A stretch of 64,000 bases of DNA from UBA2991 sp965221735 (GCA_965221735.1 OZ244910.1:248001-312000), one strand, 5' to 3'; positions 1-8,149 are shown, counted from the stretch's first letter. The notes: a model not told the origin generated them from the letters alone. A program made the numbers and translations.

Positions 1-31
1 GCGCCTCCGCGAGAGTCTTGCCAGTGCGGCG

Positions 32-37
32 ATTATA
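32..37 (-). promoter_or_regulatory. Divergent -10 box at the left edge
   Basis: On the minus strand this is a perfect TATAAT with no start codon between it and the window edge. It probably drives a gene running leftward out of the window, divergent from the selenoprotein gene. No convincing -35 box is seen. Confidence 0.35.
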
Positions 38-63
38 GCCCCCGCCTCCGCCGCTCAGGGCGC

Positions 64-69
64 TACACT
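64..69 (+). promoter_or_regulatory. Leaderless -10 box (TACACT) of the SelW-like gene
   Basis: TACACT ends 6 nt before the ATG at 76 and no Shine-Dalgarno sequence lies between. The spacing means transcription would start at or next to the A of the start codon. Confidence 0.5.
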
Positions 70-75
70 GGCTCC

Positions 76-360
76 ATGTCCAACACACCCGACCTGGAGG
101 CCCTCCCCATGGTGCAGCATGCCCTCGCCATCTCCATCGAATACTGCGTCCCCTGAAACTACACCGCACGGGCCGCGTGGACGGCCCAGGAGCTCCTCGC
201 CACGTTCGCCGACCAGACCGCCTCCCTCACCCTCATCCCCGGCGAGGCGGGCGCGTTCGAAGTCCAGGTCGATGGCGACCTCGTCTACTCGAAGCAAGCA
301 GCCGGACGCTTCCCCGAGATGAAGGAGCTGGAGGACGCCATCGCCGCCCGGCTCTCGTAG
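76..360 (+). CDS. SelW/Rdx-family selenoprotein with in-frame UGA
   Basis: Read through one TGA (154-156) this is a 94-residue Rdx protein of the SelT/SelW/SelH thioredoxin-like family, thought to act in cytosolic thiol redox. The motif is EYCVPU, residues 22-27, with the UGA at the redox-active second position of CxxC. Downstream, VDGDLVYSK and GRFPE are the family's conserved C-terminal signature, so coding sense continues past the stop. The ATG at 76 is chosen from a -10 box 6 nt upstream; ATG at 109 is the alternative. A stem-loop 13 nt after the UGA fits a bacterial SECIS. Standard gene callers would miss the gene because both halves are under 70 codons. Decoding needs SelB and tRNA-Sec, which are not in the window. 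Without Sec decoding it would be a pseudogene, but the clean family match argues against that. Confidence 0.85.
170..187 (+). promoter_or_regulatory. Candidate bacterial SECIS stem-loop
   Basis: GGGCCG (170-175) pairs perfectly with CGGCCC (182-187), leaving the six-base loop CGUGGA with G at its second position. The loop begins 19 nt after the UGA. Published bacterial SECIS rules ask for a 3-14 nt loop, a G among its first two bases and a 16-37 nt distance, and all are met. In GC-rich DNA short stems are common, so the geometry supports the call but does not prove it. Confidence 0.6.
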
Positions 361-370
361 TTCCGGCGAG

Positions 371-394
371 GGCCAGCAGCCAGCAGCCAACACC
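371..394 (+). repeat. Heptamer repeat AGCMGCC-like in the spacer
   Basis: The 51-nt spacer after the selenoprotein gene holds two perfect copies of AGCAGCC plus degenerate flanking units (period 7). The same AGCC-every-7-bases pattern recurs at 44757-44784, also intergenic. Confidence 0.4.
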
Positions 395-411
395 GAAACC
401 GGAGGTTTCCC

Positions 412-750
412 ATGCCCTTCATGCTCGTCCGCCTGGAGTGCAAGTACGGCAAGACCCAGGAATTCCAGGAGATCATGTCGCACCTCGTGCCCGTTCTCGA
501 AAAGAACGGCTGGCGCCTCCACGGCGCCTACCAGAACAGCATCGGCCGCCTCAACCGCTGCTACGACCTCTGGGAGATGCCGGACGCCAACGCCGTCAGG
601 TCCGTGCTGGAGGTCGCCGGCCAGGATCCGGAGTTCAGCGAGTGGTCGAAGGGCCTCGGCGACTGCCTCGAAGAGGAAGAGCTCGAGTTCATGAACGAGC
701 TGCCCTACTCCATCGAGGCGCGGGAGCGCCGCGCCGCCGCGGAGGGCTGA
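412..750 (+). CDS. NIPSNAP-like / dimeric alpha-beta barrel protein
   Basis: A 112-residue soluble protein. The N-terminus (MLVRLECKYGKTQEFQEIM) followed by a central LWEMPDAN and a charged helical tail looks like the ferredoxin-like alpha-beta barrel of NIPSNAP and EthD-type proteins, which are usually small dimers of poorly known role. GGAGG sits 6 nt before the ATG, so this gene is leadered, unlike its neighbours. It lies 51 nt after the selenoprotein gene and may be cotranscribed with it. No catalytic residues can be assigned. The fold assignment is from sequence style only. Confidence 0.7.
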   Translation: MPFMLVRLECKYGKTQEFQEIMSHLVPVLEKNGWRLHGAYQNSIGRLNRCYDLWEMPDANAVRSVLEVAGQDPEFSEWSKGLGDCLEEEELEFMNELPYSIEARERRAAAEG

Positions 751-807
751 CCTGCAGGAAGATGCAGAAGCTTTAGCTTTCGTCGCGGTTACGGAGTGCC
801 GCGGTCG

Positions 808-813
808 TACACT
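808..813 (+). promoter_or_regulatory. Leaderless -10 box (TACACT)
   Basis: TACACT ends 8 nt before the ATG at 822, and there is no Shine-Dalgarno sequence. Confidence 0.5.
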
Positions 814-821
814 CGCCCGGC

Positions 822-2030
822 ATGTCTGAGGGAGTGGACGTGTCCCACCAGATCGAGCCCACCCAGGGGGAGCAGGCCGCCGCCCCGTGGTGCCCGCCGC
901 CCCCGGTCGAGCCGGTCTGGCCCGAGACCTGGGACCTGCCGCCCGGCGTCGTCCCCCGCCAGACCCTGCGCGAGGCGGAACGCCTCGGCATCATCACCAC
1001 CTCCGGCATCGAGATTCCCGAGCCGGGCTTTCAGCCGGCCAGCCTCGACCTCCTCCTCGGCCCCACCGCCTACCGCATCGGCTCCAGCTTCCTCCCCGGC
1101 GAGTGCACCGTCCGCGAGCGCCTCACCGACCTCCAGATCGACAAGGGCATCGACATTCGCAACGGCGGCATCCTCGAGCCGAAGCGCCCGTACCTGATCC
1201 CCCTCATGGAGGGCCTACGGCTGCCGCGCAACGTTCGCGCTTTCACCAACCCCAAGAGCTCCACGGGCCGCGTCGACATCTTCACCCGCGTCGTGACGGA
1301 CTACTCCCACCGCTTCGACGACATCGCGCCCGGCTACGAGGGCGCCCTCTGGCTGGAGGTGTTCTCCCGCTCGTTCCTCGTAAAGGTGCACGCCGGCATG
1401 GCCCTCAACCAGCTCCGCTTCATCATCGAGAACCCCTCCCGCGATGACGCGCCCCCCGCCCTCCCGCCGTCCGCCCCCGAGACCGTGCGAATCCAGCTTC
1501 GCCCCTCGCCCGAGGAGCCCGGCAGCGCTGATGGCGACGGCGGGGTCATGCCCGTCGGCTTCAAGGCGAGGCGCAACAGCGCCCTCCTTGACCTGGACCG
1601 CCGGGACCACGATCCGCGCGAGTTCTGGGAAGCGATCTGGCCCGCCAACCAGCTCGTGCTCGAACCCGAGGAGTTCTACCTCCTCCGGTCCCGGGAGCAG
1701 ATCGCGATCCCCGCCGAGCTTGCCGCCGAGATGGTCCCCTTCGACCCCACCAGCGGCGAGCTCCGCACCCACTACGCCGGCTTCTTCGACCCCGGCTTCG
1801 GCTCCGGCGTGCCCAACGGGCTTCCCGCCGTCCTTGAGGTGCGCGCCCACGACGTGCCCTTCATGCTCGAGGACGGCCAGGAGGTCGCGACCCTCCGCTA
1901 CCAGTCGCTCGCCGGCCCGCCCGACCGTCTCTACGGGCGCGATGCCGGCTCCCATTACGGCGACGAGCGCCAGTGGCGCTTCCTGAGCAAGCACTTCCGC
2001 TCGTGGGGCCAGCTCCCCCTGCGCTTCTAG
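822..2030 (+). CDS. dcd: Two-domain 2'-deoxycytidine 5'-triphosphate deaminase
   Basis: A 402-residue protein of the long Dcd family (best known from alphaproteobacteria), with two dUTPase-like barrels in one chain. It would deaminate dCTP to dUTP in the cytosol to feed dTMP synthesis. The first domain (about 55-205) has QPASLDLLLG and NPKSSTGRVDIFTRVV, the classical Dcd/dUTPase trimer-site motifs; the second (about 245-400) has ARRNSALLDLDRRDHDP and LLRSREQIAIPAE. The first 50 residues are Pro/Glu-rich and probably disordered. The start is set by the -10 box 8 nt upstream. Ordinary bacterial Dcd is about 190 residues, so this double-length form is an unusual variant. Confidence 0.88.
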   Translation: MSEGVDVSHQIEPTQGEQAAAPWCPPPPVEPVWPETWDLPPGVVPRQTLREAERLGIITTSGIEIPEPGFQPASLDLLLGPTAYRIGSSFLPGECTVRERLTDLQIDKGIDIRNGGILEPKRPYLIPLMEGLRLPRNVRAFTNPKSSTGRVDIFTRVVTDYSHRFDDIAPGYEGALWLEVFSRSFLVKVHAGMALNQLRFIIENPSRDDAPPALPPSAPETVRIQLRPSPEEPGSADGDGGVMPVGFKARRNSALLDLDRRDHDPREFWEAIWPANQLVLEPEEFYLLRSREQIAIPAELAAEMVPFDPTSGELRTHYAGFFDPGFGSGVPNGLPAVLEVRAHDVPFMLEDGQEVATLRYQSLAGPPDRLYGRDAGSHYGDERQWRFLSKHFRSWGQLPLRF

Positions 2031-2072
2031 CCCTCCCAACCCCCACCGGTGCCGCTCCCCCTTCCGGAGCGA

Positions 2073-2078
2073 TAGACT
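2073..2078 (+). promoter_or_regulatory. -10 box (TAGACT) of dapA
   Basis: TAGACT lies 25 nt before the ATG at 2104 and is followed by GGAG 6 nt before the start, so this is a leadered promoter. Confidence 0.35.
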
Positions 2079-2103
2079 GAGCGTTCACGTTTTGGAGCGC
2101 ATC

Positions 2104-2997
2104 ATGTCCACGATCGGCCGACTCCTTACCGCCATGGTTACCCCCTACACCGCCGGGGGCGAGGTCGAGTACGCCCTCGCCCGCCGCCTCGCCGCCTCCC
2201 TCGTCCGCGCCGGGAACGAGGGCGTCGTCGTGACCGGAACGACCGGCGAGTCCCCCCTCCTGAGCGACGACGAGAAGGCTCGCCTCTGGGAGGAGACCAA
2301 GCAGGAGCTCGGCGATGGCGGCACCGTCGTCGCCGGCGCCGGCACCAACGACACCCACCACTCCGTCAAGCTCGCGAAGCGCGCCGAAGCCGCCGGCGCC
2401 GACGCCATCCTCGCCGTCGCTCCCTACTACCTGCGCCCACCCCAGGCCGGCATCATCGAGCACTTCCGCCAGATCGCTGAGAGCACCAGCCTGCCCGTGA
2501 TCGTCTACAACGTGCCCGGCCGCACCGGCGTCAACCTCACCGTCGACACCCTCCTGAAGCTCGCCGAGATCCCCAACATCGCCGGCAACAAGGAAGCCAA
2601 CGGCGACCTCCACGCCACCGCCCGCGTGCTGGAGGCGAAGCCCGACTTCCGCATCTGGAGCGGCAACGACAACGACAACTTCCACCTCTGGTGCATGGGC
2701 GCCTACGGGGCCATCAGCGTCACCGCCCATATCGTCGCCGGACGCCAGCGCGCCATGCTCGACCACGTCCTCGCCGGCGACCTCGCCGCCGCGGCCGAGA
2801 TCCACCGGCCCCTCGTGCCCCTCACCGACGCGTGCTTCCTCAACGGCAGCCCCAGCACCATCCGCTACGTCCTCCGCCAGCTCGGCGTCGATATCGGCGC
2901 CCCGCGCCTGCCCGTCGTCGAACCCGACGACGCCGTCGGGGCGAAGGTGATGGCCGAGGTGAAGAGCCACCAGCTCGATACGTTTACGGTGAGCTGA
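2104..2997 (+). CDS. dapA: 4-hydroxy-tetrahydrodipicolinate synthase
   Basis: A 297-residue DHDPS-family TIM barrel that condenses pyruvate with aspartate semialdehyde, the first committed step to lysine and meso-diaminopimelate. Seen are GTTGESPLLS (the threonine pair of the catalytic triad), YNVPGRTG with the catalytic tyrosine, and the Schiff-base lysine in GNKEANGD. ATG at 2104 is preferred over an in-frame TTG at 2092 because GGAG lies 6 nt upstream of the ATG. No other lysine gene is adjacent, so the related N-acetylneuraminate lyase or 2-keto-deoxysugar aldolases remain possible, but length and motifs fit DapA best. Confidence 0.88.
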   Translation: MSTIGRLLTAMVTPYTAGGEVEYALARRLAASLVRAGNEGVVVTGTTGESPLLSDDEKARLWEETKQELGDGGTVVAGAGTNDTHHSVKLAKRAEAAGADAILAVAPYYLRPPQAGIIEHFRQIAESTSLPVIVYNVPGRTGVNLTVDTLLKLAEIPNIAGNKEANGDLHATARVLEAKPDFRIWSGNDNDNFHLWCMGAYGAISVTAHIVAGRQRAMLDHVLAGDLAAAAEIHRPLVPLTDACFLNGSPSTIRYVLRQLGVDIGAPRLPVVEPDDAVGAKVMAEVKSHQLDTFTVS

Positions 2998-3013
2998 GGC
3001 CGCTCCAGCGGCC
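2998..3013 (+). terminator. GC hairpin directly after dapA
   Basis: GGCCGCT-CC-AGCGGCC is a perfect 7-bp stem starting at the base after the dapA stop. There is no U-tract, so it may stabilise the mRNA end or act with Rho rather than as a classical intrinsic terminator. Confidence 0.35.
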
Positions 3014-3086
3014 CCGGCGAGAGCCTGTTCCGCGTGTTTGGCTCCCTTGCCCCCGAGTGTTACCGTCCCCTCTCTGGAGTGGCGCG

Positions 3087-3866
3087 ATGAGCGGCCTCGG
3101 CATCGGTGAGCGGCTGATCGAGGCTCGCGAGCAGCGCGGCCTTACCCTCGAAGACGCTGAGCGGGACACCCGCATCTCCCGCCGCTACCTCCAGGCCCTC
3201 GAGGACGAGCGCTTCGACATCATCCCCGCGCCGGTCTATGCGCGGGGCTTTCTCCGCTCCTACTCCCAGTACCTTGGGGTCGAGACGGCCCCGCTCCTGG
3301 CGCGTTTTCCCCAGGATGCCCCCGCGCCCGGTTCCCCTTCCCGCCCGCCGAGCCAGGAGAACCGCTCCGCTCGCGGCCCCTCCGCCCTCTTCGGCTCGCG
3401 CGTCCCCGAGGAGCCCATGATCGGGGTTGATATCGGCGTCGCGATCCCCAACCGCCGCATCGGCGCCGGCCCCACCTCCTTCGCCCGCACCGGGCTCATC
3501 GCCGCCGTCGCCGTCGGGGTGACCGCACTTGTCGTCGTCCTCGCGATCCTCATCGCCAACGTCGACGGCGAGAACGGCGGCGACACGGCCAATCCCGCCC
3601 CCACCAACTCCACGACCACCCCCGAAGCCACGACGGCCGCCACCGAAAGCGGCCTCGACGTCCAGCGCGGCGTCGTGCCCGACGTCATCGGCCAGCCCGA
3701 GGATATCGCCCGCCTCGCCGTCGAGGAGGCCGGCTTCGTCGTCACCGTCGTCACCGACCGCAACGAGCAGTACCCCCGCGGAACGGTCTTCGAGCAGGCC
3801 CCCTCCGCCGGCGTGGAGCAGGAACCCGGGCGCGGGGTCTTCATCGCCGTGAGCGAGGGCCCGTAG
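3087..3866 (+). CDS. RodZ-like HTH, single TM, PASTA-domain membrane protein
   Basis: A 259-residue membrane protein. Residues 5-65 form a RodZ-type helix-turn-helix (GERLIEAREQRGLTLEDA, ISRRYLQALEDERFDIIP, YARGFLRSYSQYLG). After a Pro/Arg-rich linker a single transmembrane helix (about 134-157) leads to a Thr/Ala-rich stalk. Residues 195-259 are one PASTA domain (GVVPDVIGQPEDIARLAVEEAGF). RodZ proteins tether MreB and shape the cell; PASTA domains bind peptidoglycan or lipid II. The layout suggests an inner HTH linked to an outer wall sensor. GGAG lies 7 nt before the ATG. The PASTA end is not the usual RodZ C-terminus. Confidence 0.82.
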   Translation: MSGLGIGERLIEAREQRGLTLEDAERDTRISRRYLQALEDERFDIIPAPVYARGFLRSYSQYLGVETAPLLARFPQDAPAPGSPSRPPSQENRSARGPSALFGSRVPEEPMIGVDIGVAIPNRRIGAGPTSFARTGLIAAVAVGVTALVVVLAILIANVDGENGGDTANPAPTNSTTTPEATTAATESGLDVQRGVVPDVIGQPEDIARLAVEEAGFVVTVVTDRNEQYPRGTVFEQAPSAGVEQEPGRGVFIAVSEGP

Positions 3867-3891
3867 AGGACTCCGTAGCAGGCCCAGCCGT

Positions 3892-3897
3892 TAGCAT
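3892..3897 (+). promoter_or_regulatory. Leaderless -10 box (TAGCAT)
   Basis: TAGCAT ends 6 nt before the ATG at 3904, and no Shine-Dalgarno sequence is seen. Confidence 0.45.
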
Positions 3898-3903
3898 TGG
3901 CCA

Positions 3904-5079
3904 ATGACCGAGATTCCTTCCCTTGATCCCCCCAAGCGCGTCCTCATGGGCCCCGGCCCCAGCGGCGCCGACACGAGCGTGCTCGCCGCCATGGGCCTCC
4001 CGCTCCTCGGCCACCTCGACCCCGAGTTCATCCGCATCATGGACGAGTGCCAGCAGATGATGCGGCAGGTGTTCCGCACCGAGAACGAGGTCACGCTGGC
4101 CACGCCCGGCACCGGCACCAGCGGCATGGAAGCGGCCGTCATGAACCTGCTCCAGCCGGGCGACCGCGCCATCATCGGCATCTGCGGCTACTTCGGCGAC
4201 CGTATCTCCCAGATGGCCGCCCGCACGGGCGCCGAGGTCACCATCGTCACCGCCCCCTGGGGCTCTCCCATCCCCCCCGAGGCCATCGAGCGCGAGCTGC
4301 GCGCCGCGCCGACCAAGCTCGTCGCCGTCGTCCATGCCGAGACGTCCACCGGCGTCCGCCAGCCCGTCGAAGCCATCTCCGCGCTCTGCAAGGAGCACGG
4401 CGCCCTCCTGCTCCTCGACTGCGTCACCTCCCTCGGGGGCGTGCCCGTCGAGATCGACGAGTGGGGCGTCGACGCCGCCTACTCGGGCACGCAGAAGTGC
4501 CTCTCCGCGCCTCCCGGCGCCTCCCCCGTCACCCTCTCCCCGGCCGCCTGGAGCGCTATTCAGGCCCGCGAGGCGCCCTCCAACAGCTGGTACCTCGACC
4601 TCAACCTCCTCGAGGCCTACTGGGACAGCCGCCGCGCCTACCATCACACCTCGCCCATCTCGATGACCTACGCCCTCCACCGCGCCCTCGCCCTCGTCCT
4701 CGAAGAGGGCCTCGAGGACCGCTGGCGCCGCCACGAGAGCAACGGCCGCGCCCTCCAGGCCGGGCTCGAGGCGATGGGCCTGGTCCTCCACGCCGATGCC
4801 GACCACCGCCTCCCCGTCCTCACCACCGTGCGCATCCCCGAAGGCATCACCGACACGGACATCCGTGGCGCCCTGCTCCAGCGCTTCGGCATCGAAGTTG
4901 GCGGCGGCATCGGGGAGCTTGGCGGTCGCATCTGGCGAGTGGGCCTCATGGGCGAGTCGTCGACCGCCGGCAACGTGCTCTTCTTCCTGGCGTCTCTTGG
5001 CCGGCTGTTGCGTGAGCACGGCTTCCAGGCCGATGTCGGCGCGGCGCTCGACGTGGCCGCCTCCCGCCTGGATTCATGA
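3904..5079 (+). CDS. Class V aminotransferase (alanine-glyoxylate / serine-pyruvate type)
   Basis: A 391-residue PLP enzyme of fold type I. LMGPGPSGADTSVL and LGHLDPEF at the N-terminus are typical of alanine-glyoxylate and serine-glyoxylate aminotransferases. TGTSGMEAAVMNLLQPGD binds the cofactor phosphate, LLLDCVTSLGGVPVEID holds the Asp that contacts the pyridine nitrogen, and GTQKCLSAPPG carries the Schiff-base lysine. The reaction would be transamination of glyoxylate, probably from alanine or serine, but exact substrates cannot be read from sequence. The stop overlaps the next start by 4 nt (ATGA), so the two are translationally coupled. Confidence 0.85.
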   Translation: MTEIPSLDPPKRVLMGPGPSGADTSVLAAMGLPLLGHLDPEFIRIMDECQQMMRQVFRTENEVTLATPGTGTSGMEAAVMNLLQPGDRAIIGICGYFGDRISQMAARTGAEVTIVTAPWGSPIPPEAIERELRAAPTKLVAVVHAETSTGVRQPVEAISALCKEHGALLLLDCVTSLGGVPVEIDEWGVDAAYSGTQKCLSAPPGASPVTLSPAAWSAIQAREAPSNSWYLDLNLLEAYWDSRRAYHHTSPISMTYALHRALALVLEEGLEDRWRRHESNGRALQAGLEAMGLVLHADADHRLPVLTTVRIPEGITDTDIRGALLQRFGIEVGGGIGELGGRIWRVGLMGESSTAGNVLFFLASLGRLLREHGFQADVGAALDVAASRLDS

Positions 5080-6416
5080 GCCCTGGCCCGCGGCGACTGT
5101 TTTCGCTCGCCGCGGGCCTGTTCGCGGTCGCTCTCCTGGTCGCCTGCGGTGGTTCCGCCATGCCGGACCGCACACCTCCCGCAACCGGCTCCCCCTCCCC
5201 CTCCCCCCGGCCTGCCTCAACCCCGACCGCCACTCCTGACGCCACGGGAACGGTGGCTGTCGCGAGCCCCTCGCCCGACCCCACCGAGACCCCCGACCCC
5301 CGGGACCAGCCCCCCGCCGCCGTCCTCGTCCCCGCCTTCCCCGGCCTCCCCGAGTACGAGCGCCCCGTCGCCCTTATCGACCTCCGCGCCCATAACCTCC
5401 TCCTCCTCGTCCTGCAGGAGGGGCGCATCCTCGGCCTTCCCCGCGGCGGCCCCTACGAGGCGCCCCACACGGTCCACGACCAGCGCGAGAACACCGCGTG
5501 CTGCAACGAGGACGGCCTGCTCTCCATCGCCCTTGACCCCGATTTCGCCACGAACGGCTACGTCTACGCCTACTACAGCGGGGCCGTCCCGCGGGGCGTG
5601 AGCCGCCTCTCGCGCTTCGAAACAACGGGCCAGGGCGAGACCTTCGCGTTCGACCCCGACAGCGAGTTGACCCTCTTTGAAGTCGGGCAGCCCTACGTGA
5701 ACCACAACGGCGGAACGGTCCTCTTCGGGCCCGACGGCATGCTCTACCTTGGTCTCGGCGACGGTGGCGCCGCCAACGATCCCCACGGCCACGGCCAGAA
5801 CCTGCGAACCCACCTCGGCACGATCATCCGTATCGACGTGCGCAACGCCAGTGAAAGCCAGCCCTACGCCGTTCCTTCCGACAACCCCTTCCTGGACGAC
5901 GAAGGGGTTCTTCCCGAGATATGGGCCTACGGCCTGCGCAACCCCTGGCGCATGAGCTTCGACCGCGAGACCGGCCTCCTCTGGGCAGGAGACGTCGGCC
6001 AGAACGGCGTCGAGGAGGTCAGCATCATCGAGCGGGGAGGCAACTACGGCTGGAAGACCATGGAGGGCTCACGCTGCTTCGATCCGGAGACGGGCTGCGA
6101 CCGCGACGGCCTCACGCTCCCCGTCTGGGAGTACCGCCACTCCGTCGGCTGCTCCATCACGGGGGGCCTCGTCTACCGCGGTGAGGCCATCCCCGCCCTG
6201 TACGGCTGGTACGTCTTCAGCGACTACTGCACCGGGATCATCACGGCCATCCACGCCGACACCGCCGCAACCCGCGGCTTTGTCGAGCCCGTTGTCCTCT
6301 GGGACAAGGGACCGATTGAAGCCGTCTCCTTCGCCGAGGATGCCGGCGGAGAGCTCTACTTCCTGACCTTCCGGGGCATCTTCCGCATCGTCGCCCGTAG
6401 TGCCGTGGCGCCCTAG
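5076..6416 (+). CDS. Lipoprotein glucose/sorbosone dehydrogenase-like beta-propeller
   Basis: A 446-residue exported protein. A basic N-terminus, a hydrophobic stretch and the lipobox LLVAC (Cys about residue 25) mark a lipoprotein, followed by about 50 residues of Pro/Thr/Ser linker. The rest is a GSDH-family six-bladed propeller: NEDGLLSIALDPDF, NHNGGTVLFGPDG, LGLGDGG, YGLRNPWRMSFD, GDVGQNGVEEV and GGNYGWKTMEG are all hallmarks. Characterised members oxidise aldose sugars using PQQ and calcium, but many relatives have no tested substrate. Starts with ATGA overlapping the aminotransferase stop. Its stop overlaps that of the convergent tandem SDR by 2 nt. Confidence 0.85.
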   Translation: MSPGPRRLFSLAAGLFAVALLVACGGSAMPDRTPPATGSPSPSPRPASTPTATPDATGTVAVASPSPDPTETPDPRDQPPAAVLVPAFPGLPEYERPVALIDLRAHNLLLLVLQEGRILGLPRGGPYEAPHTVHDQRENTACCNEDGLLSIALDPDFATNGYVYAYYSGAVPRGVSRLSRFETTGQGETFAFDPDSELTLFEVGQPYVNHNGGTVLFGPDGMLYLGLGDGGAANDPHGHGQNLRTHLGTIIRIDVRNASESQPYAVPSDNPFLDDEGVLPEIWAYGLRNPWRMSFDRETGLLWAGDVGQNGVEEVSIIERGGNYGWKTMEGSRCFDPETGCDRDGLTLPVWEYRHSVGCSITGGLVYRGEAIPALYGWYVFSDYCTGIITAIHADTAATRGFVEPVVLWDKGPIEAVSFAEDAGGELYFLTFRGIFRIVARSAVAP

Positions 6417-8149
6417 GCCATGTCCTCCATGGTGAAGCCCCACCCCTCGGCTCGACGTTCCCGCTCCCACACGTCGTCGGGCGTCGTCCGCCGCGCGGGG
6501 ATGAGCCGCAGGGCGTCCTCCCCCAGCGGCCAGCGCATCGGAAGCCGCTGCTGAAGCTGGACCGCGTCGGCGATCGCCATCCCCACCGCATCCGACCCCG
6601 GCCGCGTCGCCGCCACCGACCGGAACTCTTCGAGCTTGCGCTCGATCCCCGGCTGATACGCGCTGCGTCCCTCTCGCACCGCCGCGCATACGTCCAGGCT
6701 GGTCGTCTGCCAGTCGCTCCGGTACTGGCCCGGCTGCAGGATGGTCACCTGCACGCCGAACGGCGCGACCTCGTCCGCCAGCCCTTCCGACATCGCCTCC
6801 ACGGCGAACTTCGAGGCCGCGTACATCCCCCTCGTCGCCCGCGGCACCTGTCCCGAGAGCGAGCTGACGTTCACGATCTTCCCCCAGCCCTGCTCCCGCA
6901 TCCCCGGCAGCACGGCCTGCTGCATCCGCCACTGCCCCAGCAGGTTCGTATCGAGCTGGCGCCGGCATTCCTCCTCGCTCAGGTCCTCCAGCGGTCCGTA
7001 GAGCCCGTATCCCGCGTTGTTGACCAGCACGTCGATGCGCCCGAACCGCTCCACGACCGCCGCCACCGCCGCCGCGACCGACTCCGAATCCGTCACGTCC
7101 AGCGCGAACGGCTCGATGCGGTCCTCGAACCCCTCCTGCACCGCCGCCCCGTCCCGTTCGGGGTTCCGCATCGTCGCCGCCACCAGACTCCCCCGCGCCG
7201 CGCACTCCCGCGCGGCCGCCGCCCCGAATCCCCGCGACGCTCCCGTGATGAGCACGACGCTCTCGCCGCCCCAGTCGCGCTCGGCGCCGCCCTGCTCCCC
7301 GGGACGCCGCCACGTCCGCAGGGTTCGCGCCAGCCGCAGCGCCTCCCACCCTGCCTCCGTCGTGCTCAGCCGCGACTCGATCAGGTGCGTGCTGTCCTCT
7401 CCCACGGGCCAGCGCATCGGCAGTGGCTGCTCCAGCTCGACCATGTCCGCCATGGCCACCCCGATCGAACCCGAGGCGGGGCGCGTCTTCGCCCGCGCCC
7501 GGAAGTTCGCCAGCGCCGCTTCGACGGTCTCCTGGTAGGCGCTGCGCCCCTCGAGTTGCGGCGCCGCCACGTCCAGGCTCCCGGTCTGCCAGTCGCTCAC
7601 GTACATCCCCGGCTCGAGGATGCAGACCTGCACGCCCGTGTGGCCCACCTCGAAGCGAAGCGCCTCCGACATGCCCTCGACGGCGTGCTTCACGGCCGCG
7701 TACATCCCCAGCCACGCTCCCGACACCCGCCCCGCCAGCGAGCTCACGTTCACGATCTTCCCCGCCCCCTGCCGGCGCATCCCCGGCAGCACCGCCTTCG
7801 CCAGCCGCCACTGGCCCAGCACGTTCGTATCGACCTGCCGCCACACCTGCTCCTCCGAGACCTCCTCGATCGGCCCGTAGAGCCCGTACCCCGCGTTGTT
7901 GATGAGCACGTCGATGCGGCCGTGTCGGCCCAGGGTTTCCCCCACCACCCGCTCCACGCCCTCCGGGTCCGTCACGTCCAGCTGTACCGCCCTGATGCGA
8001 TCCTCCAGCCCCGCCACGACCGCCGGACCGTCCCGCTCGGGATTCCGCATCGTCGCGACCACCTGGTTGCCCCGCGACGCGATGCGCCGGGCCGCCTCGG
8101 CCCCGAACCCGCGCGACGCGCCCGTTATCAACACGACCTGTTCGTTCAC
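6413..8149 (-). CDS. Tandem short-chain dehydrogenase (two complete SDR domains fused)
   Basis: A 578-residue protein made of two complete classical SDR domains of about 285 residues each, in one uninterrupted frame. Each copy has its own Rossmann motif (VLITGASRGFG), NNAGYGLYGP, a catalytic Ser with Tyr and Lys (MYAAVKHAVEG in copy 1, MYAASKFAVEA in copy 2), and the same C-terminal pattern ending near PMRWP and GED. The halves are clearly paralogous, so this is an in-frame gene duplication. SDRs of this kind use NAD(P)H for carbonyl or alcohol chemistry; the substrate is unknown. GTG is chosen as start: GGAGG is 5 nt upstream and TATCCT further upstream. The open frame continues 5' to 8467 but loses SDR similarity and overlaps another gene. 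Confidence 0.85.
   Translation of the reverse strand: MNEQVVLITGASRGFGAEAARRIASRGNQVVATMRNPERDGPAVVAGLEDRIRAVQLDVTDPEGVERVVGETLGRHGRIDVLINNAGYGLYGPIEEVSEEQVWRQVDTNVLGQWRLAKAVLPGMRRQGAGKIVNVSSLAGRVSGAWLGMYAAVKHAVEGMSEALRFEVGHTGVQVCILEPGMYVSDWQTGSLDVAAPQLEGRSAYQETVEAALANFRARAKTRPASGSIGVAMADMVELEQPLPMRWPVGEDSTHLIESRLSTTEAGWEALRLARTLRTWRRPGEQGGAERDWGGESVVLITGASRGFGAAAARECAARGSLVAATMRNPERDGAAVQEGFEDRIEPFALDVTDSESVAAAVAAVVERFGRIDVLVNNAGYGLYGPLEDLSEEECRRQLDTNLLGQWRMQQAVLPGMREQGWGKIVNVSSLSGQVPRATRGMYAASKFAVEAMSEGLADEVAPFGVQVTILQPGQYRSDWQTTSLDVCAAVREGRSAYQPGIERKLEEFRSVAATRPGSDAVGMAIADAVQLQQRLPMRWPLGEDALRLIPARRTTPDDVWERERRAEGWGFTMEDMA

Noticed and set aside
55..522. 155-codon minus-strand ORF over the first genes
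   Set aside because: It is antisense to the SelW-like and NIPSNAP-like genes, has low-complexity Gly/Glu/Val composition and no family motif.
6069..7844. 591-codon minus-strand ORF
   Set aside because: Arg/Gly/Ala-rich shadow of the tandem SDR in another frame; no motif.
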